From positions 144,406 through 207,477 of the forward strand of contig CANQXG010000001.1 of the NCBI GenBank assembly GCA_947627735.1: DNA of 63,072 nucleotides, read 5' to 3'. The stretch is from an uncultured Oscillospiraceae bacterium. GTDB taxonomy: Bacteria > Bacillota > Clostridia > Oscillospirales > Oscillospiraceae. Made by a program: the position numbers and the translations under genes. This document shows positions 21,395 through 28,428 of the stretch, one piece after another. Position 1 is the stretch's first letter. Each line of letters opens with the position of its first letter. The notes under the pieces are model-generated. The model ran no database searches and had not been told where the DNA came from. It saw nothing but the letters and a program-made list of their open reading frames with translations.

Positions 21395-22879
21395 ATGGCC
21401 CTTGTTATCACACTTATCATCGTTCTCTTCATCCTGTGGCGCGTGAAGAAGAAAAAAGCCCGGAAGGTCCAGCGCGCGGCATACCAGACGCAGCAGCAGG
21501 TCCAGGCGGACCCCACGCTGGGTCCCGTGATCCCACCGTCCAGGCCCCAGCTGCGGGGAACGCCTGTGACCGAGAACAGCTTCCCGAAAAAGAGAAAACA
21601 GATCTACACAGCGGCGGACCATTTCGGCGCCCTGGAACCCGGCGGCCCGGAAGACCCGGACCTGGCCTTTGCCTGCACGAAGTATGCCTTCGAGGAGGTC
21701 ACCAGGAACGTCAAAAGCATTTCCATCGCCTTGGACGAGGACAGCAGCTGCTGCCGTGCCCTGCGCTGGGGCGTCCGGCTGGCGCAGTTCTACCGGGACG
21801 GGCACGGCTGCGACCCGGACGCCCAGGCCGCCATCGACGTGATGGACAAGATCGACTTTCTCTGGGCGCGTGTCGACGCGCTTGTCGGCAGCCGGGCGCT
21901 GAACCCGCGCGAGAGCCAGGCGGCGCATGCCGTGCTTGGTGACAGCCTTGAAAACCAGCTTTGCTACGCCGACTGCTGCAGCATGCTCGGCGACGGCGAC
22001 CGCGCCGATACATGCTACAGAGAGAGCTTCCATATGGCACAGGCCATCCCGAACGCGGACTACTGGCGGGAAAAGGTCATCCGGCACGCCATGGGCGACT
22101 ATTCGACGGCCTATCCCCGCCCGGTCAGATATGGCGTGGCGGTGGAGCTGGCGCTCAGCCTGGCAGGGCTGAAAAAGCCCATGGGCGGACACTATCTCAT
22201 GGCCCTGATGGAGATACGCAACCTGGACCTCAACGCGCTCGGCCACAGCTGGGAGAAGGATCTCAGCCTCTACAGCAGTGCGGAGGGCGCATACCCGCTG
22301 TACCGTACAGGTCTCGCCCTGCTGCACGGTCTTGGAACGGCGCAGGACGTCAAAGCGGGACTCACGGCCCTGGCGGAGGCATACCGGCAGGGAAATATCA
22401 TGGCCGCCGAGGCGCTGTACGAATACTACGACGGCATCCGGTATTCCGATCGGCTCAACGCGCAGCAAAAGGCGCTCGTGGAAAAGCTGCTGACCGAGTG
22501 GTCGGGAAAGTACAAACGGATGAAGGCCGACCCCTCGACCCTGGAGAAGATCATGAGCACCGGGACGGTGAACGAGGCCGCGGCGGCGTTTTCTTCCCAG
22601 TACCGCCAGCCGGAGCGGTCGGAGGATGGGGAGGCGGCCGAGGGCGGCGACATCCACGATATGCCCCAGATCATCACAGACGACATGGGCAGACCCTGGG
22701 TCTTTGTAGACTGGGTCGGGAGCGAGGCGCGCAGATACCGCCCCCAGTATCAGACAGACAGCGACAGCGTCCTCTATCCGCTCAACACGGACGCCGACGG
22801 CAATACGGAGGTCATCATCCGTCAGAGCCACATCCACGGCAACACAGCCTCCCTGTTTTCCAGGACCTTCCACTGGTAA
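21395..22879 (+). CDS. Membrane-anchored Sel1/TPR-like protein, unknown function
   Basis: 494 residues from ATG 21395 (AGGAGG at 21383-21388). A single N-terminal membrane helix (ALVITLIIVLFILWRV) is followed by a very basic stretch (KKKKARKVQRAA), so the bulk is cytoplasmic. Helical repeats include a Sel1-like unit (YRTGLALLHGLGTAQDVKAG, then GNIMAAEALYEYYDG) and an earlier WGVRLAQFYRDGHG unit. The last ~70 residues (DDMGRPWVFVDWVGSEARRY onward) form a beta-rich tail I do not recognise. Codon use looks less GC-biased than the flanking housekeeping genes, hinting at acquisition. A scaffold or assembly role is a guess. Confidence 0.8.
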   Translation: MALVITLIIVLFILWRVKKKKARKVQRAAYQTQQQVQADPTLGPVIPPSRPQLRGTPVTENSFPKKRKQIYTAADHFGALEPGGPEDPDLAFACTKYAFEEVTRNVKSISIALDEDSSCCRALRWGVRLAQFYRDGHGCDPDAQAAIDVMDKIDFLWARVDALVGSRALNPRESQAAHAVLGDSLENQLCYADCCSMLGDGDRADTCYRESFHMAQAIPNADYWREKVIRHAMGDYSTAYPRPVRYGVAVELALSLAGLKKPMGGHYLMALMEIRNLDLNALGHSWEKDLSLYSSAEGAYPLYRTGLALLHGLGTAQDVKAGLTALAEAYRQGNIMAAEALYEYYDGIRYSDRLNAQQKALVEKLLTEWSGKYKRMKADPSTLEKIMSTGTVNEAAAAFSSQYRQPERSEDGEAAEGGDIHDMPQIITDDMGRPWVFVDWVGSEARRYRPQYQTDSDSVLYPLNTDADGNTEVIIRQSHIHGNTASLFSRTFHW

Positions 22880-22901
22880 GGGCGACCCTAAAATACATGA
22901 A

Positions 22902-22940
22902 AAGCCCGCCGCAGGCCATATGCCTCGCGGCGGGCTTCTT
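22902..22940 (+). terminator. Rho-independent terminator
   Basis: GCCCGCCGC (22904-22912) pairs with 22927-22935, with an inner AGGC/GCCT pair, followed by TTCTT. It ends the Sel1-type gene. Confidence 0.7.
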
Positions 22941-22945
22941 CCGCG

Positions 22946-22989
22946 TTTACAAGATATCCACGGCAAAGGCCTGGGTCCTCTCCTCCCTC
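22946..22989 (-). pseudogene. Fragment matching the 3' end of the aldose-epimerase-like gene
   Basis: On the minus strand these 44 bases encode EERTQAFAVDIL and a TAA stop. They match the last codons of the gene ending at 23824 (EERTQAFSVDIL) with about six mismatches, including an uninterrupted run of about 22 bases. Upstream of EE the similarity stops. It is a remnant of a second copy or of a rearrangement that brought in the XRE regulator gene. Confidence 0.65.
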
Positions 22990-23002
22990 TTGTCCCCTAT
23001 GG

Positions 23003-23031
23003 TTGACTTTCGCCCTATCCGGATGTATAAA
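23003..23031 (+). promoter_or_regulatory. Sigma-A promoter for the XRE regulator gene
   Basis: -35 TTGACT (23003-23008), 17-bp spacer, -10 TATAAA (23026-23031). Confidence 0.75.
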
Positions 23032-23056
23032 AGTAGTCGGCCCCTGCGGCCAATCG

Positions 23057-23069
23057 CAACCGCCGGTTG
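23057..23069. promoter_or_regulatory. Candidate operator upstream of the XRE gene
   Basis: Palindrome CAACCG-C-CGGTTG, about 20 bases downstream of the predicted transcription start. It would suit autoregulation, but it is short and unproven. Confidence 0.3.
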
Positions 23070-23124
23070 ACAAATAGTTGGTGGCGCGCAGCTGTGTCTT
23101 TTGATAGGATAAGGGCACAGGGAG

Positions 23125-23754
23125 GTGGGCGATACGAGCCTCGGAGAGAATATAAAGCGGCGGCGGGAGGAGCTGAAGCTGTCCCAGGAATATGTGGCGG
23201 AGCAGCTGGGGGTGAGCCGCCAGGCGGTCTCAAAATGGGAGACGGGCCAGTCGGAACCCACGGCGAGCAATCTCGTGCAGCTGGCAAAGCTCCTCGAGCT
23301 CAGCCTGTCCCAGCTGGTCGAGCCGGAAAGCGCCGGCCCCGCCGCGCCCGACAGCGCACCGGCGCGGCAGAAAAAGGCGCCGAACCCGATCCTGCAGGCC
23401 GATCTGACCAAGTGGGCCATCATCTTCCAGTCGGCATTCGCCAATGCCACCGCCAGCCACATCTACTGGCACGCGGATTCTCCTGACTACAGCTTCGTCA
23501 TCCTGCTGGACCTGCTGCTGGTGGCGGCGTGTTCGGTGTGGATGGCGTCCAATCACCGCTTTGAACCCGATCCGGACCGGCGGCGGAAAAACGTGTACAT
23601 CGAGCTGGGATACTGCCTGGTGATCGCGGTGATCTGTGTGATCGACGCCCGCGTCGGGATGAGCCTGGTGGGCGCCACCCTTTTCATCGCCGCCGCGCTG
23701 GTCTACATCCTGTACGTCAACCCAAAATATATGGGCCGCAAGCTGACCCGGTGA
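23125..23754 (+). CDS. XRE-family regulator with C-terminal membrane segments
   Basis: 209 residues with GTG start at 23125; AAGGG lies about 9 bases upstream and the family N-terminus LGENIKRRREELKLSQEYVA follows at once. The HTH occupies about residues 6-62 (LGVSRQAVSKWETGQSEPT). A Pro/Ala linker follows. The C-terminal half has three hydrophobic segments (FVILLDLLLVAACSVWMA, YIELGYCLVIAVICVID, LVGATLFIAAALVYILYV). It is thus a DNA-binding protein tethered in the membrane, a layout used by sensors of envelope state. It has its own promoter and terminator. Its insertion point is marked by the duplicated epimerase tail. Confidence 0.88.
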   Translation: MGDTSLGENIKRRREELKLSQEYVAEQLGVSRQAVSKWETGQSEPTASNLVQLAKLLELSLSQLVEPESAGPAAPDSAPARQKKAPNPILQADLTKWAIIFQSAFANATASHIYWHADSPDYSFVILLDLLLVAACSVWMASNHRFEPDPDRRRKNVYIELGYCLVIAVICVIDARVGMSLVGATLFIAAALVYILYVNPKYMGRKLTR

Positions 23755-23781
23755 CGGCCCGTCAGCCGCAAAAAACAAGAG

Positions 23782-23810
23782 CGCCGCACCCTGCCCAGGT
23801 GCGGCGTTTT
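23782..23810 (+). terminator. Rho-independent terminator after the XRE gene
   Basis: CGCCGCACC (23782-23790) / 23798-23806, loop CTGCCCA, then TTTT. Confidence 0.85.
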
Positions 23811-23823
23811 CTTGGTATGTCAT

Positions 23824-24705
23824 TTACAGTATATCCACTGAGAAGGCCTGGGTCCTCTCCTCCCCCGGCGCCAGGGCGACGCTGCAGGGCTTGTCCTGAA
23901 ACAGGCCCGTTTCATCCGCGAAGGCGGCGCAGCCCTGCCACGGCTCGATGCAGATATAGGGGGCGTTCTTCCCCGGCATGGTCCAGACGCCCAGCATGGG
24001 AAACGCATGGAAGTCCACCCGCAGGCCCCGGCCCGTGTCCCGGTGCACCAGGGACACGCCCCGGGAGCGCAGAGCGCTGAAAATGAGGGTATCCGCCTCG
24101 TCGAATATCCCGTGGCGCAGTTCGAGGGTGTCCGTCCCCCGCAGGTACTCCCTCGGCACGGACCGGTCCAGCACCCCGCCCGGCCCCACGGCGGCGGAGG
24201 GGCCTGTTTCCGCCTGGTCGAACACCAGCCGGTAGTCCTCGAACCGCTCTCCGGGATACAGGGGGCAGCGGAAGGCGGTGTGGCCGCCGACGCAGTACAG
24301 CATGGTCCCCTCGCCGGTGTTCTTCACCGCGTAGGCCGTTTCAAAGCCCCGCTCCGTGAGCCGATGGGTCACCCGCAGCCGGAAGGGATAGGGGTACTGC
24401 TCCAGGGTCTCCGGGTTCTCCGTCAGCTCCAGCACCGCGAAGTCCTCCCCCCGCTGGGCCAGGGTGAAACGGGAATGGCGGGCGAAGCCGTGGCGGGCCA
24501 TGGCGTACTCCCCCTCGGGAAAGCGGACCTTTCCGCCCCGCAGCGCCCCCACGATGGGGAACAGGATGGGGTCCCGTCCGGCCCAGACCGCCGGGTCCCC
24601 CTGCCACAGGTACTCGGTCCCGTCGCCGTCCCGGAAGGAGATCAGCTCCCCGCCCTGGGCGGTCACCACGGCGGTATATCTCCCGTTTTGCAGGGCGATC
24701 TCCAT
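23824..24705 (-). CDS. Aldose 1-epimerase family protein
   Basis: 293 residues from ATG 24705 with an AGGAGG 8 bases upstream. The GalM-like beta-sandwich has GGELISFRDGDGTEYLWQGD near the N-terminus, ILFPIVGALRGGKVRF, and the C-terminal catalytic-Glu region TMPGKNAPYICIEPWQGC. Members catalyse mutarotation of hexoses or of sugar-6-phosphates (YeaD-like); the substrate is not clear. The start lies just after the msrA stop. The last codons are duplicated at 22946-22989. Confidence 0.9.
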   Translation of the reverse strand: MEIALQNGRYTAVVTAQGGELISFRDGDGTEYLWQGDPAVWAGRDPILFPIVGALRGGKVRFPEGEYAMARHGFARHSRFTLAQRGEDFAVLELTENPETLEQYPYPFRLRVTHRLTERGFETAYAVKNTGEGTMLYCVGGHTAFRCPLYPGERFEDYRLVFDQAETGPSAAVGPGGVLDRSVPREYLRGTDTLELRHGIFDEADTLIFSALRSRGVSLVHRDTGRGLRVDFHAFPMLGVWTMPGKNAPYICIEPWQGCAAFADETGLFQDKPCSVALAPGEERTQAFSVDIL

Positions 24706-24706
24706 C

Positions 24707-25234
24707 TCAGCGTCCCTCCTGGCCACCGGGCCGGAACGCCCGGGCCGCGGCGAACTGGGCCGGGCCGATGTGGCAGTAGCCGCCGGGGTTCTTGTCCAGA
24801 TACTTCTGGTGGTACTCCTCCGCCGGATAGAAGTTCTCCAGGGGCAGGCACTCCACCATCAGCGGCGCGTCGTACTGCCTCTGCAGCGCGTCCAGGGACG
24901 CGCGGATCACGTCCCGCTGCCCGTCGGTGGTGTAATACACCCCCGTGCGGTACTGCTCGCCGATGTCCCCGCCCTGGCGGTGGTAGCTGGTGGGGTCGAT
25001 GGCCTTGTAATACTGCTCCAGCAGCTCCTCCAGCCGGATCGTGTCTGCGTCGTATGTCACCTTCACCGTTTCGGCGTGGCCGGTGCCCTCGTAGCGCACC
25101 TGCTCATAAGTGGGCGCGGCGGTGCGGCCATTGGCATAGCCCACCTCCGTTTCCAGCACCCCCGCCAGACAGTCGAAGTACCGCTGGGCGCCCCAGAAGC
25201 AGCCCCCGGCCAGATAGATGGTCTCCCGCCTCAC
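24707..25234 (-). CDS. msrA: Peptide methionine-(S)-S-oxide reductase
   Basis: 175 residues with a GTG start at 25234 overlapping the previous stop (GTGA). The catalytic motif GGCFWG has the nucleophile Cys12. HRQGGDIGEQYRTGVYYT and AEEYHQKYLDKNPGGYC are typical MsrA motifs. It repairs oxidised methionine. No msrB domain is fused or adjacent. It lies in a three-gene run with the flavin reductase upstream and the epimerase-like gene downstream, spaced by 1 base. Confidence 0.96.
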   Translation of the reverse strand: MRRETIYLAGGCFWGAQRYFDCLAGVLETEVGYANGRTAAPTYEQVRYEGTGHAETVKVTYDADTIRLEELLEQYYKAIDPTSYHRQGGDIGEQYRTGVYYTTDGQRDVIRASLDALQRQYDAPLMVECLPLENFYPAEEYHQKYLDKNPGGYCHIGPAQFAAARAFRPGGQEGR

Positions 25235-25707
25235 TTTTCCAGCACCTCCAGTACCTGGCCGATGTACATGGTGTGGGGCGCCTCGGTGGCGTAGAAGGCC
25301 GCGGCCTCCTCCGCCGGCACGGCGGCCAGGTCCAGGTCCTGGCGATAGATCTTCCGGCACACCAGCGTCCGCTCGGCCTCCCGGAAGGTGACGGCCCCGT
25401 CCAGGTATTCCGGCGTGAGGCCCGCGGCGGCCACCTTGTCCCCGTCCCGGCCGGAGCGGCTGCCCAGCAGGCCCAGGGCCTTTTTATAGGTCTCGGGGAA
25501 GAAGCTGACGGTGAACTTATCGTACCGGTCCAAAAACGAGTGGGTGTACCGGACGGGCTTGACGTACACCGTGGCCACGGGCTTTCCCCACAGGGTGCCC
25601 AGGCCGCCCCAGCTGATGGTCATGGTGTTGAAATCCCCCTCCTGGCCGGCGGTGACCAGCGCCCACTGGCGGTCAAAGACGGAAAAGGCGTTCACGTTCA
25701 GATCCAT
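25231..25707 (-). CDS. Flavin reductase-like FMN-binding protein
   Basis: 158 residues from ATG 25707, which has AAGGAGG 7 bases upstream; in-frame Met codons further upstream lack this. Flavin-reductase split-barrel features include WALVTAGQEGDFNTMTISWG, PVATVYVKPVRYTHSFLD and FTVSFFPE. Such proteins bind FMN and pass electrons to partners or act as small flavoenzymes. It is the first gene of the run leading to msrA, suggesting redox stress handling. Confidence 0.9.
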   Translation of the reverse strand: MDLNVNAFSVFDRQWALVTAGQEGDFNTMTISWGGLGTLWGKPVATVYVKPVRYTHSFLDRYDKFTVSFFPETYKKALGLLGSRSGRDGDKVAAAGLTPEYLDGAVTFREAERTLVCRKIYRQDLDLAAVPAEEAAAFYATEAPHTMYIGQVLEVLEK

Positions 25708-25879
25708 GTCGATCCTCCTTGGCATCTCTTTTTCTCCATTATACCATGTCGCGCGGTTGCGGCGCAAGCCGGGAGCGCGACCGGTATCTTTTTGGTATAA
25801 CAGCGCAAAGCGTCTGTTATATCACGCCTCCCTGCTGTTGCAAGCACCCGTGCGCCGCGCCGCTTGCGGCGAAAAGCGC

Positions 25880-25907
25880 TTGACAAACAGCGTGAATCTG
25901 CTATAAT
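25880..25907 (+). promoter_or_regulatory. Consensus sigma-A promoter for tRNA-Leu
   Basis: Perfect TTGACA (25880-25885), 16-bp spacer and perfect TATAAT (25902-25907), 13 bases before the mature tRNA 5' end. Consensus hexamers are normal for stable RNA genes. Confidence 0.9.
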
Positions 25908-25920
25908 TATCTGGCGTCGA

Positions 25921-26007
25921 GCGGGGTTGCTGGAATTGGCAGACAGGCAGGCTTGAGGTGCCTGTGTTCATCAGGACGTGTGGGTTCAAGTCCCATACCC
26001 CGCACCA
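25921..26007 (+). tRNA. tRNA-Leu (anticodon GAG)
   Basis: 87 bases with encoded CCA. The acceptor stem GCGGGGT pairs with ACCCCGC (25997-26003). The anticodon stem CAGGC/GCCTG encloses loop TTGAGGT with GAG at 25955-25957. A long variable arm is present, and GGTTCAAGTCCC gives the T arm. It carries a consensus promoter. The 3' end borders an AT-rich island. Confidence 0.97.
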
Positions 26008-26044
26008 AATCCCGGAGGCCTTGAAAATCAAGGCTTTCGGGATT
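26008..26044. repeat. Hairpin directly after the tRNA
   Basis: Two-part stem: AATCCCG (26008-26014) with CGGGATT (26038-26044), and GCCTTGA (26018-26024) with TCAAGGC (26028-26034). It has no clear T-run. It may act as tRNA terminator or belong to the island end. Confidence 0.6.
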
Positions 26045-26404
26045 ATTGCTAGTGTTTTCAACCGTTTGCGGGTTTTTGCCATTATACAAATAGTTTATTA
26101 AATATATTTCTATGATAACACAAAAACCTTGATTTTACAAAAAATGCGGATGAAATAGCCGGGGGCTTTAGCTTGCCTCCGGCTTGAAAAATTCCTGTAA
26201 TGTTTCTGTGTGCTTTTTTCTGTCAGACTGTGCCAGGCACTTGTAATGCTTCCTCGTAGTCTAATAATCGCTCCATTCGCTGATCTCCACAATGACAGGA
26301 ACATTGCTGCCAATTCACTTGAAGATTTCGACTAATCTGACCCTGTCGTTAACTGAATCATCGACGCGGGCGATGTTATAGCTTCTAGGCTGCAGAGGGT
26401 ATTT
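26045..26404. other. AT-rich non-coding stretch at the left end of the island
   Basis: About 360 bases. It holds the left subterminal inverted repeat at 26054-26073. Short minus-strand open frames exist but lack ribosome sites and recognisable products. Confidence 0.4.
26054..26073. repeat. Left subterminal inverted repeat of the island
   Basis: GTTTTCAACCGTTTGCGGGT is the inverted copy of 28409-28428 with two adjacent mismatches. Confidence 0.55.
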
Positions 26405-26668
26405 CTATATGATTCTCTCAAATACCATTGTGGCCTGGATTCGGTCACCACCGCCCCATCCTGAACTGCTTGCGCTAGATGTGGCAATCGTATGGAGCCG
26501 ATAACCCTTCGCGGCCTGTTCGTTGATAACGGCCTCCAATGCTGTCAAGTTCCCAGAACCAGTCCCAAAAAGTTTCTCCTTCAACGTCACCTGTAGAACA
26601 ACATATTGGAGTTGTTCACCAGAGGCGTATGAGTATGTGGATACATCTGTTTTTCCTCTTAGTGCCAT
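26405..26668 (-). CDS. DUF4177-like small protein
   Basis: 87 residues. An N-terminal beta strand with YVVLQVTLKEKLFG is followed by the helix LEAVINEQAAKGYRLHTIAT and a final strand RIQATMVFERI. This is the beta-alpha-beta pattern of DUF4177, small proteins with no known function. GGAGG lies 10 bases upstream of the ATG. It sits 19 bases downstream of the unknown gene at 26688-27560 on the same strand, so the two are probably co-transcribed. Both have the AT-rich composition of the island. Confidence 0.75.
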   Translation of the reverse strand: MALRGKTDVSTYSYASGEQLQYVVLQVTLKEKLFGTGSGNLTALEAVINEQAAKGYRLHTIATSSASSSGWGGGDRIQATMVFERII

Positions 26669-26687
26669 ATCGCTGATTCCTCCACTT

Positions 26688-27560
26688 CTATGTTATTTTA
26701 TATCCAAGCTCTTTTGCTTTAGCTACGATTGCTTGGTAGTTCTTGGAATTTGTGGTTTTCATATGACGGTAACCCGTCAAACTTTTCGGGCATTTATCAG
26801 ATATGTTCTCTTGCAACCACTTAAAATCAACTTCTTCCTGTGCTCTTACACGCTCAAGCTCAATAAGCGATGGACTTTTGTAAACGGTAGTAACAGGGCA
26901 ATCAATTTCATCATTGAGGGTTGCTTTTACCTGTTGTAAGATTAGACTATTCTCATTATGCACGAATGTAAACCACCATCCAATGCCGGTTTCAATCATC
27001 GGTTTTCTTATTCTTAAATAGATGTTTGCCGTAGCATTTTCAATATATCCAGCAGATGAATATACAATCTGCCCACATACCATGTATGGTTCGGCTGGTT
27101 GCCTTGAAGTATACCAAAGCGTAAGAGGCCGTGCAGACAACTTGCCGCTAAAAGTTTTTGGTGTACACATGAGCCTTGTATAGCCGTAGTTCTTGCTGTA
27201 CTGGTGAAATATTACTGCGTTCACATTCAGGTATATGTCCTTTGGCATTGATGGTATAATGTGTCTATGAGATTCGATTATCTTCTCCAATGTCATTAAA
27301 TGGCTCTTGGCAACCTTGATATTTCTGCCTGTCAAGTTCATGTATGCGAATGCATGAGCGCCCGGTTTGTCATACTTGTACAAATGACAATGCAGATCGT
27401 ATGGCAACTCTGGGAACAAGAGCATATCTTTTGCTGTCATTCGCTGTACCATGATACGCTCTTTTTCCACGTATGAAAGCTTTTCGCTTTCTAACTGCCC
27501 TTTCTTTACGTGAACAGCATCCGAGGACATAGCTTTTCTTATGAGAGCGATAATCCCCAT
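26688..27560 (-). CDS. Island hypothetical protein, unknown function
   Basis: 290 residues, ATG at 27560 with AAAGG upstream. There is no signal peptide or membrane helix. A central beta-rich part (LYKYDKPGAHAFAYMNLTGR onward, including TGIGWWFTFVHNENSLIL) could be a binding domain. The last ~45 residues (DFKWLQENISDKCPKSLTGY and NSKNYQAIVAKAKELGYKI) form a helical tail of a type I have seen at the ends of otherwise unrelated clostridial proteins. Low GC content sets it apart from the chromosome. I cannot assign a function. It shares a transcript with the DUF4177-like gene. Confidence 0.75.
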   Translation of the reverse strand: MGIIALIRKAMSSDAVHVKKGQLESEKLSYVEKERIMVQRMTAKDMLLFPELPYDLHCHLYKYDKPGAHAFAYMNLTGRNIKVAKSHLMTLEKIIESHRHIIPSMPKDIYLNVNAVIFHQYSKNYGYTRLMCTPKTFSGKLSARPLTLWYTSRQPAEPYMVCGQIVYSSAGYIENATANIYLRIRKPMIETGIGWWFTFVHNENSLILQQVKATLNDEIDCPVTTVYKSPSLIELERVRAQEEVDFKWLQENISDKCPKSLTGYRHMKTTNSKNYQAIVAKAKELGYKIT

Positions 27561-27732
27561 AAGGCTACAACCTTTCTTTATCGGTAATAATTACAAATCG
27601 GGCATTAGGAAATCTATATTACATACAGTTACTGTGGCCAATCTGCCCCAGCGTAATATCGACAGAGAGAAAAATGACAGCCGGAGCTTTTTCTACCCTC
27701 TGTGCCTGTGTTGGATCGTCTGCTTGTGCATG

Positions 27733-28035
27733 CTAAAACTGGCTGGGAGCATATCGCACGGTCACGACATGGACCTGTCGCTGGTCTTTCAGCACCTTAT
27801 AGATGATGACATAGTTTTTGACAAATAGCTGACGGTAGCCCTGCCTAGCATAGATACCCGTCTGTCGCACGGACCCGCGTTCCGGCAATTCTTCCAGGCT
27901 GTAAATCGCTTCTTCCAGAGCATCGACCATAGCAGCGGCGGTACCTGGGGCAAGCAGATTATGAGCGATATAGGAGTAGATGCCATCCAAATCGCGGCTG
28001 GCACGGGAATAAAGTTTGACAGTATATTTATCCAA
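27733..28035 (-). CDS. RelE/ParE-type toxin
   Basis: 100 residues with a TTG start at 28035, preceded by GGAGG 7 bases upstream; the start overlaps the antitoxin's last codons by 8 bases. The ParE/RelE fold is recognisable in LYSRASRDLDGIYSYIAHNL, LEEAIYSLEELPERG and YRQLFVKNYVIIYKVLKDQRQVHVVTVRYA. Toxins of this family either cleave mRNA on the ribosome or inhibit gyrase. The pair probably stabilises the island. Confidence 0.9.
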   Translation of the reverse strand: MDKYTVKLYSRASRDLDGIYSYIAHNLLAPGTAAAMVDALEEAIYSLEELPERGSVRQTGIYARQGYRQLFVKNYVIIYKVLKDQRQVHVVTVRYAPSQF

Positions 28036-28291
28036 AGTGTTTCCTCCGCAGAGCAGGAAGTGCAGTTCTGGCGTCCAAGAGAACACTGTCCGCCTCAAAT
28101 TCCTTTTCTGCGTCGCGGATAGCAGCATCGGTCCGTGCGGTCCCGATCAGCTCGTCGTATGCCTCAATGCTCATGACCACCAGATCGCCATAGCCGTTTT
28201 TTGTAATGAACAGCGGCTCCCTGTTCGCATGACAGAGTTCGGAAATCTCGGTGGTGTTTCGCAGGTCGGTGATAGGCCTGATTTGCGGCAT
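28028..28291 (-). CDS. Phd/YefM-type antitoxin
   Basis: 87 residues from ATG 28291 (AAAGGGGG upstream). The N-terminal Phd/YefM DNA-binding domain is PQIRPITDLRNTTEISELCH, followed by EPLFITKNGYGDLVVMSIEAYDEL. The acidic C-terminal helix should wrap the toxin. It lies first in the operon, as usual. A palindrome over its promoter (28311-28339) is the likely autoregulatory operator. Confidence 0.92.
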   Translation of the reverse strand: MPQIRPITDLRNTTEISELCHANREPLFITKNGYGDLVVMSIEAYDELIGTARTDAAIRDAEKEFEADSVLLDARTALPALRRKHFG

Positions 28292-28310
28292 GATTCTAAG
28301 CCCCCTTTCT

Positions 28311-28347
28311 TGCACATAATTATAGCAGAATTATGTGCAAAGCGCAA
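28311..28347 (-). promoter_or_regulatory. Toxin-antitoxin promoter with overlapping palindromic operator
   Basis: Minus-strand -10 TATAAT (28319-28324), 17-bp spacer, -35 TTGCGC (28342-28347). A perfect 11-bp inverted repeat TGCACATAATT / AATTATGTGCA (28311-28321, 28329-28339, 7-base centre) covers the -10. Phd/YefM antitoxins repress their own operon from such sites. Confidence 0.8.
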
Positions 28348-28408
28348 CATAAACATTCAATGGTTCTTAATGCTTTACTCAACAAAGCGAAAATATCGCT
28401 GTGTGTCT

Positions 28409-28428
28409 ACCCGCAAACCATTGAAAAC
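28409..28428. repeat. Right subterminal inverted repeat of the island
   Basis: ACCCGCAAACCATTGAAAAC is the inverted copy of 26054-26073 with two mismatches. It lies 31 bases inside the recurring CCCGCACCA. Confidence 0.55.

Noticed and set aside
22880-23070. Plus-strand reading through the intergenic region after the Sel1-type gene
   Set aside because: It runs across a terminator and the epimerase remnant and has no start signals.
26110-26313. 67-codon minus-strand frame in the island
   Set aside because: No ribosome site, no recognisable domain, and composition like the surrounding non-coding DNA.
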